In this document: positions 54,373 to 64,000 of the stretch, one piece after another
Layout: each line of letters begins with the position of its first letter
How positions within the stretch are numbered: the stretch's first letter is position 1
Source: Pseudorhodoferax aquiterrae
GTDB lineage: Bacteria > Pseudomonadota > Gammaproteobacteria > Burkholderiales > Burkholderiaceae_C
Length of the DNA stretch: 64,000 nucleotides
NCBI RefSeq assembly: GCF_014652235.1
Contig: NZ_BMYK01000005.1
Location: forward strand, 1 to 64,000
Reading direction: 5' to 3'
Translations under genes and position numbers: made by a program
Notes under the pieces: model-generated
The model's input: the letters and a program-made list of their open reading frames with translations, nothing else
What the model was told of the DNA's origin: nothing
Databases searched by the model: none

Positions 54373-55944
54373 TCAGAACAGCTGCACGCGGACCCACAGC
54401 TGCATGACCAGCAGACCCAAAGCAAAACCGATGCCGCCGTAGATGATGGCCTGCAGCAGCCGGTTGGTCCGCCGCTGCTCGGCCAGCAGCTGCTGCAACT
54501 GGCGGTCATGGGCCTGGCCGTGGCCGCCGCGCCGCAGGTACTCCACGAGCAAACGCGGCATTTCGGGCAGCAGCTTGGCGTAGCGCGGCGCCTCGTCGCG
54601 CAGTTGGCGCAGCAGGGCCTGCGGGCCGATCTGCTGCATCATCCATTTCTCCAGGAACGGCTTGGCCGTGGCCCAGAGGTCCAGGTCGGGGTCGAGCTCG
54701 CGGCCCAGGCCCTCGATGTTGAGCAGCGTCTTTTGCAGCAGCACCAGCTGCGGCTGGATCTCCACATGGAAGCGGCGCGAGGTCTGGAACAGCCGCATCA
54801 GCACCATGCCCAGCGAGATCTCCTTGAGCGGTCGGTCGAAGTAGGGCTCGCAGACGGCGCGGATGGCGGCCTCGAGCTCGTCCACGCGCGTGTTGGCAGG
54901 CACCCAGCCCGACTCGATGTGCAGCTCGGCCACGCGCTTGTAGTCGCGCCGGAAGAAGGCCGTGAAGTTCTGCGCCAGATACTCCTTGTCGAATTCGGTC
55001 AGCGTGCCGACGATGCCGAAGTCCAGCGAGATGTAGCGCCCGAAGGTGGCCGGCTCCAGGCTGACCTGGATGTTGCCGGGATGCATGTCGGCGTGGAAGA
55101 AGCCATCGCGGAACACCTGCGTGAAGAAGATCGTCACGCCGTCGCGCGCCAGCCGGTGCATGTCCACGCCGGCCTCGCGCAGGCGCGTGGTCTGGCCGAT
55201 GGGCACGCCGGTCATGCGCTCCATGACGATCACGTCCGGCGCGCAGTAGTCCCAGAACATCTCGGGAATGAGCACCAGGTCCAGGTCGGCCATGTTGCGG
55301 CGCAGCTGGGCCGCGCTCGAGGCCTCGCGCAGCAGGTCCAGCTCGTCGTGCAGGTACTTGTCGAACTCGCCCACCACCTCCAGCGGCTTGAGCCGTTTGG
55401 CCTCGGCCGAGGCGCGCTGCACCCAGCCGGCCAGCATGCGCATGAGCGCCAGGTCGTTCTCGATGGTGGCCAGCATGCCGGGGCGCAGCACCTTGACGGC
55501 CACCTCGCGCTGCTCGCCCTTGCGCGTGCGCAGAACCGCAAAGTGCACCTGCGCGATCGAAGCGCTGGCGATGGGTGTGCGGTCGAACTGGATGAAGATC
55601 TCGTCGAGCGGCTTGCGGAAGGCACGCTCGATGGTGTCCACCGCGATCTCGGACGGGAAGGGCGGCACGCGGTCCTGCAGCCGCGCCAGTTCGTCGGCAA
55701 TGTCGGGCGGCAGCAGGTCGCGCCGCGTGGACAACACCTGGCCGAACTTCACGAACAGCGGCCCCAGCCGCTCCAGCGCCTCGCGCAGGCGCTGGCCGCG
55801 CGGTGCGCTGAGGTCACGGCCCACGGAGAGCACGCGCGTGAGCCCGCGCAGCCAGGGCTGGCGGAAGCTGGAGAGCACCAGCTCGTCCAGGCCGTAGCGC
55901 AGCGCGATCCAGGAGATGTAGGCGCCGCGGGCGAACTGCCTCAC
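54373..55944 (-). CDS. ubiB: Ubiquinone biosynthesis protein UbiB (ABC1/ADCK family)
   Basis: A 523-residue atypical kinase/ATPase. The family KxGQ motif is [16 protein letters not shown]. The nucleotide region shows ASIAQVHFA and VKVLRPG, and the catalytic loop is [11 protein letters not shown]. Two C-terminal helices ([17 protein letters not shown]) anchor it. It is needed for ubiquinone assembly. The start is GTG. It lies after ubiJ in the ubiE-tim44-ubiJ-ubiB run. Confidence 0.94.
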   Translation of the reverse strand: MRQFARGAYISWIALRYGLDELVLSSFRQPWLRGLTRVLSVGRDLSAPRGQRLREALERLGPLFVKFGQVLSTRRDLLPPDIADELARLQDRVPPFPSEIAVDTIERAFRKPLDEIFIQFDRTPIASASIAQVHFAVLRTRKGEQREVAVKVLRPGMLATIENDLALMRMLAGWVQRASAEAKRLKPLEVVGEFDKYLHDELDLLREASSAAQLRRNMADLDLVLIPEMFWDYCAPDVIVMERMTGVPIGQTTRLREAGVDMHRLARDGVTIFFTQVFRDGFFHADMHPGNIQVSLEPATFGRYISLDFGIVGTLTEFDKEYLAQNFTAFFRRDYKRVAELHIESGWVPANTRVDELEAAIRAVCEPYFDRPLKEISLGMVLMRLFQTSRRFHVEIQPQLVLLQKTLLNIEGLGRELDPDLDLWATAKPFLEKWMMQQIGPQALLRQLRDEAPRYAKLLPEMPRLLVEYLRRGGHGQAHDRQLQQLLAEQRRTNRLLQAIIYGGIGFALGLLVMQLWVRVQLF

Positions 55945-55966
55945 GGTGCGACCCTCGTGTGGGCCG

Positions 55967-56512
55967 TCATGCCGCGGTCTTGCCGCGCGCGCCGCTGGCG
56001 AGGGCCACGAACTTCTGCAGTGCGGCCGTTGCGGCGCGCCCGATCTGGCCCAGCGTGTGGGCCGGCGCGTCGCCGATCAGGCGCGAGAGGTCCTCCTCGA
56101 TGTCCCAGCGCACGTGTTCGATCAGCCAGTTCACGTCGGCCGCCAGCTGCACGTCGCCCTCGATGCGGATGCCGGGCTTGTCGCCCCGCAGCAGCGTCTG
56201 CGCCAGCGCGGCCGCGGATTCCTCGGTCACGGTGAGGGTCAGATCGGCCGGGGTCAGCGGATCGGCCAGGTCGAGCAGGCCGGCAGGCGTGGCCTGGAGG
56301 TGCAGCGTGAAATGGCGCCACTGGAAGCGCACGGCGCGACCCTGGTGGCGCAGCAGCCGCTCCATGGCCTGCTCCTCCTGCATCAGCACGTGGTTGAGCA
56401 GCAGCACCAGGCGCCGGTGGAACTCCTCCACGGCCCAGGCGGGCGGCTGCAGTGCGCTGCCCGCACGGTCGAGCAGGGTGCCCAGAAAAGAAAAAGGGGA
56501 CGATGTGGCCAT
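55967..56512 (-). CDS. ubiJ: UbiJ-type SCP2-domain ubiquinone accessory protein
   Basis: A 181-residue protein with an SCP2-like lipid-binding domain ([70 protein letters not shown]). The last stretch is the UbiJ signature. It probably binds the hydrophobic intermediate in the soluble Ubi complex. Position directly before ubiB supports the call. Confidence 0.87.
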   Translation of the reverse strand: MATSSPFSFLGTLLDRAGSALQPPAWAVEEFHRRLVLLLNHVLMQEEQAMERLLRHQGRAVRFQWRHFTLHLQATPAGLLDLADPLTPADLTLTVTEESAAALAQTLLRGDKPGIRIEGDVQLAADVNWLIEHVRWDIEEDLSRLIGDAPAHTLGQIGRAATAALQKFVALASGARGKTAA

Positions 56513-56560
56513 GTCCCCGATTATTTCCGCGTTTGCGCCGCATTCCGCGGCGCATCGGCT

Positions 56561-57568
56561 TTATTGCAGTGCCTGGACACCGGCCACCAGCCAGCCGGCA
56601 TGGCCGCTCTTGGGTTTGGTCATGTTCCAGACTTCGCGGAACGGGCTCGGGCCGGCCGAGGGTTCCTCGCGGATCATGCCGCTGAACTCCACGCTGGCCA
56701 TGTAGTCCTCGCCCGTGTCCTCGATGCCCAGCAGCTTGGCGTCCAGCATGACCACGTCGGTCTTGTTGGCCTGGCCGCCGGTGTGGACTTCACGCTCCTT
56801 GAGCTGGGCCTGGATCTCGCCCAGCATGGCGTCCGTCATCATGGCGCGCAGCGAGGAGATGTCGGCGCGGTCCCAGGCCGATTGCAAGGTCACGAAGTTG
56901 CGCTTGGCTGCGTTCAGGAAGCCGTCGGTGTCGAAGTCGGCCGGGATGCCCCAGGTCTGCGAACCCGACAGGCCGGAGCCGATCACCACACCCGTGCTGC
57001 CGACACCGGCCGTGCCCGCATCGAAGGCCGTGGCGCTGCGCTCGAACGGGCGTGCGGAGGCGTCGTTGCCGACGTTTTCGGGCCGGTAGCTGCGCGGCAT
57101 CTGCGGCTCCTGCGGGGAAGCGCCCCCGGCGCCCTGGAAGGCGAACGGGCTGCGGTTGGCCTGCTGCGGTTGCGCGCCGCGGCGTGCCCGCATCACGGCC
57201 CCGATGACCACCATGGCCACCAGCACCAGCAGGGCGATCAGCAGGAACTGGCCGAAGGCTTCGCCCAGGCCCAGCGAGGACGCCAGCCAGGCCAGACCCA
57301 GGCCGGCGGCCAGGCCGCCCAGCATCGCGCCCCAGGGGCGCTTGGGTTGTGCGGCTGCGGCGTTGGGCGCCGTGGCAGCCTTGTTCGGCACCGCGTTGTT
57401 GGCCGACTGTGCCGGCGCGGCCGGCGCCTGCGGCGCGGCTTCGCGCTGCGTCACGTTGCTGGACTGCTTGCCGATCGACTTGCCACCGCCCATGCGGCGT
57501 TGCGCGTCGGCGTCGGTACCCAGCGTCAGCAGCAGCGCGCCGGCCAGGATCACGGTCAGGAATTTCAT
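56561..57568 (-). CDS. Tim44-like domain protein
   Basis: A 335-residue protein. A signal-like N-terminus (LTVILAGALLLTLGTDADAQ) is followed by GGGKSIGKQSS, an Ala/Pro linker, two hydrophobic stretches (about residues 95-140) and a C-terminal Tim44-like domain (FLNAAKRNFVTLQSAWDRADISSLRAMMTDAM). It is probably a membrane-bound protein of the inner membrane. Its job is unknown, though it lies inside the ubiquinone gene run. The ATG follows GAGGAGACCTCG. Confidence 0.85.
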   Translation of the reverse strand: MKFLTVILAGALLLTLGTDADAQRRMGGGKSIGKQSSNVTQREAAPQAPAAPAQSANNAVPNKAATAPNAAAAQPKRPWGAMLGGLAAGLGLAWLASSLGLGEAFGQFLLIALLVLVAMVVIGAVMRARRGAQPQQANRSPFAFQGAGGASPQEPQMPRSYRPENVGNDASARPFERSATAFDAGTAGVGSTGVVIGSGLSGSQTWGIPADFDTDGFLNAAKRNFVTLQSAWDRADISSLRAMMTDAMLGEIQAQLKEREVHTGGQANKTDVVMLDAKLLGIEDTGEDYMASVEFSGMIREEPSAGPSPFREVWNMTKPKSGHAGWLVAGVQALQ

Positions 57569-57604
57569 CGAGGTCTCCTCGTCTTCAGATCAAAGTAAAG
57601 CGGG

Positions 57605-58336
57605 TCAGCACTTGATGCCCACATGCAGAGCCACCATGCCGCCGCTCATGTTGTGATAGTCCACGTGACCGAATCCCTGCGCCTGCATGAGGCCTTTGAG
57701 GGCCTGCTGGTCGGGGTGCATGCGGATCGATTCGGCCAGGTAGCGGTAGCTGGCGTCGTCGCCAGCCACCACCTTGCCGATCCGGGGCAACACCTTGAAG
57801 GAATACCAGTCGTAGGCCTTTTCGAGCGGCTTGGCGACCTTGGAAAATTCGAGCACCAGCAGCTTGCCGCGGGGCTTGAGCACGCGGCACATCTCGGCCA
57901 GGGCCTTGTCCTTGTGCGTCATGTTGCGCAGGCCGAAGGCCACGCTCACGAGGTCGAAGCTCGCGTCGGCGAACGGCAGGGCCTCGGCGTCGCAGACCAT
58001 GCTCGGCACCACCACGCCCTCGTCGAGCAGGCGGTCGCGGCCCGTGCGCAGCATGGCCTCGTTGATGTCGGTGTGCACCACCAGCCCGGTCCGGCCCGCG
58101 CTCCTGGCGAAGCTGCGCGTCAGGTCGCCGGTGCCCGCGGCAATGTCCAGCACACGCTGGCCCTCGCGCACATTGGCCACCAGCGTGGTGTAGCGCTTCC
58201 AGGCACGGTGCAGCCCGGCGGACATGAGGTCGTTCATGAGGTCGTACTTGGGCGCGACCGAATCGAACACCTCCCGCACGCGGCTGGCCTTCTCCGTCTC
58301 GTCGACGGACTGGAAACCGAAATGGGTGGATGACAT
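57605..58336 (-). CDS. ubiE: Ubiquinone/menaquinone C-methyltransferase UbiE
   Basis: A 243-residue class I methyltransferase. It starts [25 protein letters not shown] and carries the SAM motif [16 protein letters not shown], with [18 protein letters not shown] and [31 protein letters not shown]. It performs the C-methylation step of ubiquinone synthesis. The ATG at MSSTHFGF is favoured over an upstream one. Confidence 0.95.
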   Translation of the reverse strand: MSSTHFGFQSVDETEKASRVREVFDSVAPKYDLMNDLMSAGLHRAWKRYTTLVANVREGQRVLDIAAGTGDLTRSFARSAGRTGLVVHTDINEAMLRTGRDRLLDEGVVVPSMVCDAEALPFADASFDLVSVAFGLRNMTHKDKALAEMCRVLKPRGKLLVLEFSKVAKPLEKAYDWYSFKVLPRIGKVVAGDDASYRYLAESIRMHPDQQALKGLMQAQGFGHVDYHNMSGGMVALHVGIKC

Positions 58337-58362
58337 GCGACGAATCCTAGGACACAAGAGGT

Positions 58363-58419
58363 GTGCAGGGACCCACATCCCTGCACCAGATCGGGGATTG
58401 TGTGGCGGTTTGCGCCACA
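58363..58419. repeat. Two adjacent hairpins between DUF971 gene and ubiE
   Basis: GTGCAGGGA-CCCACA-TCCCTGCAC (58363-58386) is a perfect 9 bp stem. TGTGGCG-GTTTG-CGCCACA (58401-58419) is a perfect 7 bp stem. They lie in the 108 bp spacer before ubiE. Neither has a T-run on the minus strand, so an mRNA-stability or attenuation role is more likely than termination. Confidence 0.6.
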
Positions 58420-58444
58420 GTGGCGGCGCGCAGGCGCGTGGGGT

Positions 58445-58858
58445 TCAGTGGCTGGCGCAACCGTGGCCCGCGGGCGGCGCCATCGGCGCATCGCGGTCCA
58501 CGCCGGCCTCGGCCAGTCGGCGCTCGTAGTCGGCCCACAGCTGCTGCTCTTCCTTGCCCAGGAAGTACAGGTACTCCCAGGTGAAGATGCCCGAGCTGTG
58601 GCCGTCCGAGAAGCCGGGCTGCACGGCGTAGTTGCCGACGGGCTCCAGCCCCAGCAGCGTGACTTCGCGCTTGCCGGTCTGCAGCACCTCCTGGCCCGGG
58701 CCGTGGCCCTGCACTTCGGCCGAGGGCGAGTACACGCGCATGAGCTCGAAGGGGATGCGAAAGCGCGCGCCGTCGGAGAACGCGATCTCCAGCACGCGCG
58801 ACTGGCCGTGCACGGTGATCTCTTCGGGCTGCGGGGTGGTGGGGGTCAGGCCGGCCAT
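58445..58858 (-). CDS. DUF971 (GBBH-like N-terminal) domain protein
   Basis: A 137-residue protein of the DUF971 family (HGQSRVLEIAFSDGARFRIPFELMRVYSPSAEVQGHGPGQ; GNYAVQPGFSDGHSSGIFTWEYLYFLG). The tail ends in GHGCASH, a possible metal site. In betaproteobacteria it is often next to ubiE, and a link to iron-sulfur or quinone metabolism is only guessed. It follows the large FAD oxidoreductase gene by a different stop but on the same strand. Confidence 0.87.
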   Translation of the reverse strand: MAGLTPTTPQPEEITVHGQSRVLEIAFSDGARFRIPFELMRVYSPSAEVQGHGPGQEVLQTGKREVTLLGLEPVGNYAVQPGFSDGHSSGIFTWEYLYFLGKEEQQLWADYERRLAEAGVDRDAPMAPPAGHGCASH

Positions 58859-58868
58859 GGCAACTTTC

Positions 58869-61800
58869 TCAGACGAGCACGCGCTCGATGCCGCCGCGGT
58901 TGGCGTTGGCGACGTAGGTCTGCATCCAGTCCTCGCCCAGGATCTTGCGCGCCATCTCGACGACGATGTAGTCGGCCTCCAGCAGGCCGCTCTGCAGGTC
59001 GTTCTGGTAGCGCGACAGGCCCTGCAGGCAGCTGGGGCAGCTGGTCAGGATCTTGAGGTCGCCCTGCATGCCCTTGGCGCGCAGCGCGGTCTCGTTCTTG
59101 CGCAGCTCCTCCTCTTTGCGGAAGCGGATCTGCGTGGAGATGTCGGGCCGGGTCACGCCCAGCGTGCCGGACTCGCCGCAGCAGCGTTCGCTCTTGGTCA
59201 CGCCGTCGCCCAGCAGCGCCTTCACGGTCTTCATGGGCTCTTGCTGCTTCATGGGCGTGTGGCAGGGGTCGTGGTACAGATAGGCCCCGGCCTCGCCCAG
59301 CGTGACGCCCTTCTCGAGCAGGAACTCGTGGATGTCGATGATGCGGCAGCCCGGGAAGATCTTGTCGAACTCGTAGCCCTGCAGCTGGTCGAAGCAGGTG
59401 CCGCAGCTGACCACCACGGTCTTGATGTCCAGGTAGTTCAGCGTGTTGGCCACGCGGTGGAACAGCACGCGGTTGTCGGTGATGATCTTCTCGGCCTTGT
59501 CGAACTGGCCCGAGCCGCGCTGCGGATAGCCGCAGCACAGATAGCCCGGCGGCAGCACGGTCTGCACGCCGGCATGCCACAGCATGGCCTGGGTGGCCAG
59601 GCCCACCTGGCTGAACAGCCGCTCCGAGCCGCAGCCCGGGAAATAGAACACCGCCTCCGAATCCGTGCTCGTGGCCTGCGGATTGCGGATGATGGGCACG
59701 TAGTCCTTGTCCTCGATGTCCAGCAGCGCACGCGCGCTGCGCTTGGGCAGGCCGCCCGGCATCTTCTTGTTGACGAAGTGGACCACCTGCTCCTTGAGCG
59801 GCGCGGTGCCCACCGTCGCGGGCGGCGCGGCGGTCTGCTTTCTTGCCAGGCCGTGCAGCACGTCGCTGGCCAGGCGCTGGGCCTTGAAGCCCACGTCCAC
59901 CATGGCCGTGCGCATGAACTTGATGGTCTGCGGGTTGGTCGCGTTGAGCATCAGCATGGCGGCCGCGTTGCCGGGGCGGAAGCTCTTCTTGCCCATCTTG
60001 CGCAGCAGGTTGCGCATGTTCATGGTCACGTCGCCGAAGTCGATCTTGACCGGGCAGGGCGTCAGGCACTTGTGGCACACCGTGCAGTGGTCGGCCACGT
60101 CCTCGAACTCGGCCCAGTGCTTGATCGACACGCCGCGGCGCGTCTGCTCTTCGTAGAGGAAGGCCTCGATCAGCAGCGAAGTGGCCAGGATCTTGTTGCG
60201 CGGGCTGTAGAGCAGGTTGGCGCGCGGCACATGCGTGGCGCAGACCGGCTTGCACTTGCCGCAGCGCAGGCAGTCCTTGACGCTGTCGGCGATGGCGCCG
60301 ATGTCGGACTGCTGCAGGATCAGCGACTCGTGGCCCATGAGCCCGAAGCTGGGCGTGTAGGCATTGGTCAGGTCGGCCGGCAGGGCAGGGTCACGCAGCA
60401 GCTTGCCCTTGTTGAAGCGGCCCTCGGGGTCGACGCGGCGCTTGTAGTCCGCGAAGGGCGCGACCTCGTCCTCGGTCAGGAACTCCAGCTTGGTGATGCC
60501 GATGCCATGCTCGCCCGAGATCACACCGTCGAGCGAACGTGCCAGCACCATGATGCGCGCCACGGCCTCGTGCGCGGTCTGCAGCATGGCGTAGTTGTCG
60601 CTGTTGACGGGGATGTTGGTGTGCACGTTGCCGTCGCCCGCGTGCATGTGCAGCGCGACCCAGACCCGGCCCTTGAGCACGCGCTGGTGGATGGCATTGC
60701 ACTCGGCCAGCAGCGGCCGGAAGGCAGCGCCCGGGAACAGGGTCTGCAACGGCGCGCGGATCTGCGTCTTCCAGCTCGCGCGCAGGCGGTGGTCCTGCAG
60801 CTCTGGAAACAGCGCATCCACGTCGTGCAGCCAGCCCTGCCACTGCATGCGCACTTCGCGCAGCAGCGCCAGCGCCTGGGCCACGCGGTCTTCCAGCAGC
60901 TCGGCCGCGGCGATTTCCGACGCGTCGTCTTCCTTGCCCAGCGGCAGCTTGCCGGCACCGAAGAAGTCGATCAATGCGTCCGCCAGCGCGATCTTGTTGC
61001 GCAGCGACAGCTCGATGTTGATGCGCTCGATGCCGTCGGTGTACTCCGCCATGCGCGGCAGCGGGATCACCACGTCCTCGTTGATCTTGAAGGCGTTGGT
61101 GTGGCGGCTGATGGCGGCCGTGCGCTTGCGGTCCAGCCAGAACTTCTTGCGCGCCTCGGCGCTGATGGCGATGAAGCCCTCGCCGCTGCGCGAGTTGGCC
61201 AGGCGCACCACCTCGGAGGTGGCGCGCGCCACGGCGTCGGCGTCGTCGCCGGCGATGTCGCCGAACAGCACCATCTTGGGAAGGCCCGCACCATGGCTCT
61301 TGGACTTGGTCGCGTAGCCCACGGCCTTCAGGTAGCGGTCGTCCAGGTGCTCCAGGCCTGCGAGCAGCACGCCCGAGCGCTTCTGCTCGGCGAACATGAA
61401 GTCCTTGATCTCCACGATCGAGGGCACGGCGTCCTTGGCGTTGCCGAAGAACTCCAGGCACACGGTGCGCGTGTGGGCCGGCATGCGGTGCACGATCCAG
61501 CGCGCGCTCGTGATCAGGCCGTCGCAGCCTTCCTTCTGGATGCCCGGCAGGCCCGAGAGGAACTTGTCCGTCACGTCCTTGCCCAGGCCTTCCTTGCGGA
61601 ACACGCGGCCCGGAATGTCCAGGCGTTCGCTGCGCACCGGCGTCTTGCCGTCGGCCTCGAAATAGTCCAGCTGGAAGCTCGCCAGCTGCACGTCGTGGAT
61701 CTTGCCCAGGTTGTGGTTCAGCCGCGTGACCTCCAGCCACTGCGCCTGTGGCGTGACCATGCGCCAGGAGGCCAGGTTGTCCAGCGCCGTGCCCCACAGC

Positions 61801-62720
61801 ACGGCCTTCTTGCCGCCTGCGTTCATGGCCACGTTGCCGCCGATGCAGGAAGCCTCGGCCGAGGTCGGGTCGACCGCGAACACGTAGCCGCCGCGCTCGG
61901 CCGCATCGGCCACGCGCTGCGTGACCACGCCGGCGCCGGTCCAGATGGTCGGCACCGGATGGTCCACGCCCGGCAGGGCGACCAGCTCGACCTCGGTCAT
62001 GGCCTCGAGCTTCTCGGTGTTGATGACCGCGCTCTTCCAGCTCAAAGGGATCGCGCCGCCCGTGTAGCCGGTGCCGCCGCCGCGCGGGATGATGGTCAGG
62101 CCCAGTTCGATGCAGGCCGCGACCATGCCAGCCATCTCGGCCTCCGTGTCGGGCGTCAGCACCACGAACGGGTACTCGACGCGCCAGTCCGTCGCGTCCG
62201 TCACATGGGCCACACGGGCCATGCCGTCGAACTTGATGTTGTCCTTGGCGGTGAGCTTTTGCAGTGCGCGGCGCGCGCGCCGGCGCAGCGTGGCGATCTC
62301 GGCGAAATCGGCGTCGAAGCGGGCCACGGCCTGGCGCGCGACCTCCAGCAGCTCGCCCACCAGCGCGTCCCGCGCGGGGTCGGCCTGCGGTGTGCGGCGT
62401 TCCTCGGCGGCGGCCAGCCGGTGCTGCAGCGCCTGCACCAGCAGGGCGCGGCGCTTGGGGTTGTCCAGCAGGTCGTCCTGCAGATAGGGGTTGCGCTGCA
62501 CGACCCAGATGTCGCCCAGCACCTCGTAGAGCATGCGGGCGGACCGGCCCGTGCGGCGCTCGCCGCGCAGGGTCTGCACCAGCTCCCAGGCGCGCGCACC
62601 CAGCAAGCGCACCACGATCTCGCGGTCGGAGAAGGAGGTGTAGTTGTAGGGAATCTCGCGCAGGCGCTGCTGGTCCTCTGCGGGCGTCAGCAGCTGGTTC
62701 AGGGTGTTCGGGGCGTTCAT
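58869..62720 (-). CDS. Large FAD/4Fe-4S oxidoreductase (YdiJ-like, with DUF3683)
   Basis: A 1283-residue multidomain enzyme. In order: a DUF3683 N-terminus (about 1-140; [16 protein letters not shown]), an FAD-binding type 4 domain ([33 protein letters not shown]), an FAD oxidase C domain ([29 protein letters not shown]), two 4Fe-4S clusters ([24 protein letters not shown]) and two CCG domains ([18 protein letters not shown]). Relatives such as YdiJ oxidise D-2-hydroxy acids and pass electrons to quinone. It is longer than YdiJ because of the extra N-terminal domain. The ATG is MNAPNTLNQ. Confidence 0.9.
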   Translation of the reverse strand: MNAPNTLNQLLTPAEDQQRLREIPYNYTSFSDREIVVRLLGARAWELVQTLRGERRTGRSARMLYEVLGDIWVVQRNPYLQDDLLDNPKRRALLVQALQHRLAAAEERRTPQADPARDALVGELLEVARQAVARFDADFAEIATLRRRARRALQKLTAKDNIKFDGMARVAHVTDATDWRVEYPFVVLTPDTEAEMAGMVAACIELGLTIIPRGGGTGYTGGAIPLSWKSAVINTEKLEAMTEVELVALPGVDHPVPTIWTGAGVVTQRVADAAERGGYVFAVDPTSAEASCIGGNVAMNAGGKKAVLWGTALDNLASWRMVTPQAQWLEVTRLNHNLGKIHDVQLASFQLDYFEADGKTPVRSERLDIPGRVFRKEGLGKDVTDKFLSGLPGIQKEGCDGLITSARWIVHRMPAHTRTVCLEFFGNAKDAVPSIVEIKDFMFAEQKRSGVLLAGLEHLDDRYLKAVGYATKSKSHGAGLPKMVLFGDIAGDDADAVARATSEVVRLANSRSGEGFIAISAEARKKFWLDRKRTAAISRHTNAFKINEDVVIPLPRMAEYTDGIERINIELSLRNKIALADALIDFFGAGKLPLGKEDDASEIAAAELLEDRVAQALALLREVRMQWQGWLHDVDALFPELQDHRLRASWKTQIRAPLQTLFPGAAFRPLLAECNAIHQRVLKGRVWVALHMHAGDGNVHTNIPVNSDNYAMLQTAHEAVARIMVLARSLDGVISGEHGIGITKLEFLTEDEVAPFADYKRRVDPEGRFNKGKLLRDPALPADLTNAYTPSFGLMGHESLILQQSDIGAIADSVKDCLRCGKCKPVCATHVPRANLLYSPRNKILATSLLIEAFLYEEQTRRGVSIKHWAEFEDVADHCTVCHKCLTPCPVKIDFGDVTMNMRNLLRKMGKKSFRPGNAAAMLMLNATNPQTIKFMRTAMVDVGFKAQRLASDVLHGLARKQTAAPPATVGTAPLKEQVVHFVNKKMPGGLPKRSARALLDIEDKDYVPIIRNPQATSTDSEAVFYFPGCGSERLFSQVGLATQAMLWHAGVQTVLPPGYLCCGYPQRGSGQFDKAEKIITDNRVLFHRVANTLNYLDIKTVVVSCGTCFDQLQGYEFDKIFPGCRIIDIHEFLLEKGVTLGEAGAYLYHDPCHTPMKQQEPMKTVKALLGDGVTKSERCCGESGTLGVTRPDISTQIRFRKEEELRKNETALRAKGMQGDLKILTSCPSCLQGLSRYQNDLQSGLLEADYIVVEMARKILGEDWMQTYVANANRGGIERVLV

Positions 62721-62835
62721 CGAGGGGGTCGTGCTGGAGCCGCCGGCCCTGTGCAGGCGGGCGTGGATGTTACCGCAGCGCAACAATCGGCGCCCTGATC
62801 CGTGCAGCCCATGGAAAGCCCGCATGGGCGCATGA

Positions 62836-62864
62836 CAGTCACTGCGCTTAAATCGTTTTGTCAC
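62836..62864 (+). promoter_or_regulatory. Partial Pho-box-like repeats before ugpB
   Basis: CAGTCAC (62836-62842) and TTGTCAC (62858-62864) resemble the PhoB half-site CTGTCAY and are 22 bp (two 11 bp steps) apart. The unit that should lie between them, CTTAAAT, is poor. They end 44 bp before the ugpB ATG. This is suggestive only. Confidence 0.3.
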
Positions 62865-62908
62865 ATGGCGGGACTAGCCTGCCGCCTTTCTTTTATTTCG
62901 GAGCATCC

Positions 62909-64000
62909 ATGAAGAAGACCTTTGCCCTGGCAGCCCTGGCCGCCGCAGCGTTCACGCTGCCGGCCCAGGCCCAGACCGAGATCCAGTGGTGGCACGCCAT
63001 GAGCGGGCCGCTGGGCGAATGGGTCAACGACCTGGCCAAGCAGTTCAACGCGAGCCAGAGCGAGTACAAGGTCGTGCCGACCTACAAGGGCCAGTACGAC
63101 GAGACGCTGACCGCCGGCGTCGCCGCCTTCCGCGCCGGCAACGCGCCGCACATCCTGCAGGTCTTCGAGGTCGGCACCGCCACCATGATGGCCTCCAAGG
63201 GCGTGATCAAGCCGGTCGGTGAGATCATGAAGGAGTCGGGTGCCAAGTTCGACCAGAACGCCTACATCTCCGCTGTCGCCGGCTACTACACCGCGCCCAA
63301 CGGCCAGATGCTGAGCTTCCCGTTCAACAGCTCCACCACGATCTTCTATTACAACAAGGACGCCTTCAAGGCCGCGGGCCTGGACCCCAACAAGGCGCCG
63401 ACCACCTGGCCCGAGGTCGTGGCCGCCGCCGCCAAGCTCAAGGCCAGCGGCCACAAGTGCCCCTTCACCACGAGCTGGGTCAGCTGGACGCAGCTGGAGA
63501 GCTTCTCGGCCTGGCACAACACGCTGTACGCCACGCTCAACAACGGTTTCGGCGGCACCGCCACGCGCCTGGCCTTCAACTCGCCGCTGCATGTGCGCCA
63601 CTTCGAGAACCTGGCCAACATGTCGCAGCAGGGCCTGTTCGTCTACAAGGGCCGCAACAACACGCCCGACGCCTCCTTCCCCTCGGGCGAGTGCGCGATG
63701 ATGACGGGCTCCTCGGGCCTGTACGCGCGCGTGGCCAAGGACGCCAAGTTCGCCTATGGCATCGGTGCGCTGCCCTATTACCCCGACGTGGCCGGCGCGC
63801 CGCAGAACACCGTGATCGGTGGCGCCAGCCTGTGGGCGCTGGGCGGCAAGAAGCCGGCCGAGTACAAGGGCGTGGCCGCGTTCTTCAGCTTCCTGTCGAA
63901 CGCCGAGGTGCAGTCCGCCAGCCACAAGCGCACGGGCTACCTGCCGGTGACGATGGCCGCCTACGAGCTGACCGAGAAGTCGGGCTTCTACAAGCAGAAC
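62909..64000 (+). CDS. ugpB: UgpB: glycerol-3-phosphate ABC transporter binding protein (3' end outside window)
   Basis: The first 364 codons of a periplasmic solute-binding protein; the end lies beyond the window. A signal peptide (TFALAALAAAAFTLPAQAQ) is followed by TEIQWWHAMSGPLGEWVNDL, the UgpB signature start, with GTATMMASKGVIKPV, LSFPFNSSTTIFYYNKDAF and CAMMTGSSGLYARV. It captures sn-glycerol-3-phosphate or its diesters for UgpACE, whose genes would follow. It is divergent from the FAD oxidoreductase gene. Confidence 0.9.
   Translation, partial: MKKTFALAALAAAAFTLPAQAQTEIQWWHAMSGPLGEWVNDLAKQFNASQSEYKVVPTYKGQYDETLTAGVAAFRAGNAPHILQVFEVGTATMMASKGVIKPVGEIMKESGAKFDQNAYISAVAGYYTAPNGQMLSFPFNSSTTIFYYNKDAFKAAGLDPNKAPTTWPEVVAAAAKLKASGHKCPFTTSWVSWTQLESFSAWHNTLYATLNNGFGGTATRLAFNSPLHVRHFENLANMSQQGLFVYKGRNNTPDASFPSGECAMMTGSSGLYARVAKDAKFAYGIGALPYYPDVAGAPQNTVIGGASLWALGGKKPAEYKGVAAFFSFLSNAEVQSASHKRTGYLPVTMAAYELTEKSGFYKQN

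Noticed and set aside
58632-62798. Open frame of 1388 codons on the plus strand opposite the FAD oxidoreductase
   Set aside because: Same shadow effect; the minus-strand frame has all expected motifs.

Overview
The window is high-GC, densely coded DNA from a betaproteobacterium, most likely a member of the Comamonadaceae (Burkholderiales). The genus cannot be fixed from this stretch. The evidence is the eps-type exopolysaccharide locus, the PrsK/PrsR/PrsT regulatory genes, the ubiE-tim44-ubiJ-ubiB order, the rpsP-rimM-trmD-rplS block and many ATGA/TGATG start-stop overlaps. No tRNA, rRNA, CRISPR array or intact transposase gene was found.

Bases 1-750 hold mobile-element debris: three tandem terminal-type repeats (1-64) and a decayed IS5-type transposase tail. 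Bases 758-19776 are one exopolysaccharide locus, almost all on the minus strand. It starts with a Wzb-type phosphatase (epsP), the LuxR-type regulator epsA, the initiating sugar transferase epsB and the outer-membrane protein epsL. A small exported protein on the plus strand interrupts it. The locus continues with epsF (Wzz), epsG (BY-kinase), a Wzy-type polymerase, an unknown secreted protein, an acetyltransferase, four glycosyltransferases, epsE (Wza), a Wzx-type flippase, a beta-propeller protein and a pyruvyl transferase. Together these make a complete Wzx/Wzy polymer assembly line. The last genes (about 0.8-4 kb) are visibly less GC-rich than the rest.

Bases 19.8-41.2 kb are mostly core genes: DUF47/Pit phosphate uptake, the rpsP-rimM-trmD and rplS ribosomal block, a NUDIX hydrolase, a cobD-like/aminotransferase pair, a Fur-controlled fecI-fecR-TonB receptor iron-uptake cluster, a frmR-adhC-fghA formaldehyde detoxification operon, rsgA, phhB, an M48 protease, orn and a DEAD-box helicase.

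Bases 41.4-49.95 kb carry a second polysaccharide module, the PEP-CTERM/exosortase-associated set: an EpsB_2 sugar transferase, the sensor kinase PrsK, the sigma-54 activator PrsR and the TPR lipoprotein PrsT, with a trypsin-like protease translationally coupled at the end. No exosortase is visible. A close match to a sigma-54 promoter lies upstream of epsA, 25 kb away, and suggests that PrsR may control the eps locus. The remaining 14 kb hold aspS, DUF502, fmdB, a sodium:solute symporter, the ubiquinone genes ubiB, ubiJ, tim44-like and ubiE, a DUF971 protein, a very large FAD/Fe-S oxidoreductase and the start of ugpB. Four housekeeping promoters (rpsP, rplS, the DEAD-box helicase and fmdB) share the same extended -10/discriminator sequence.
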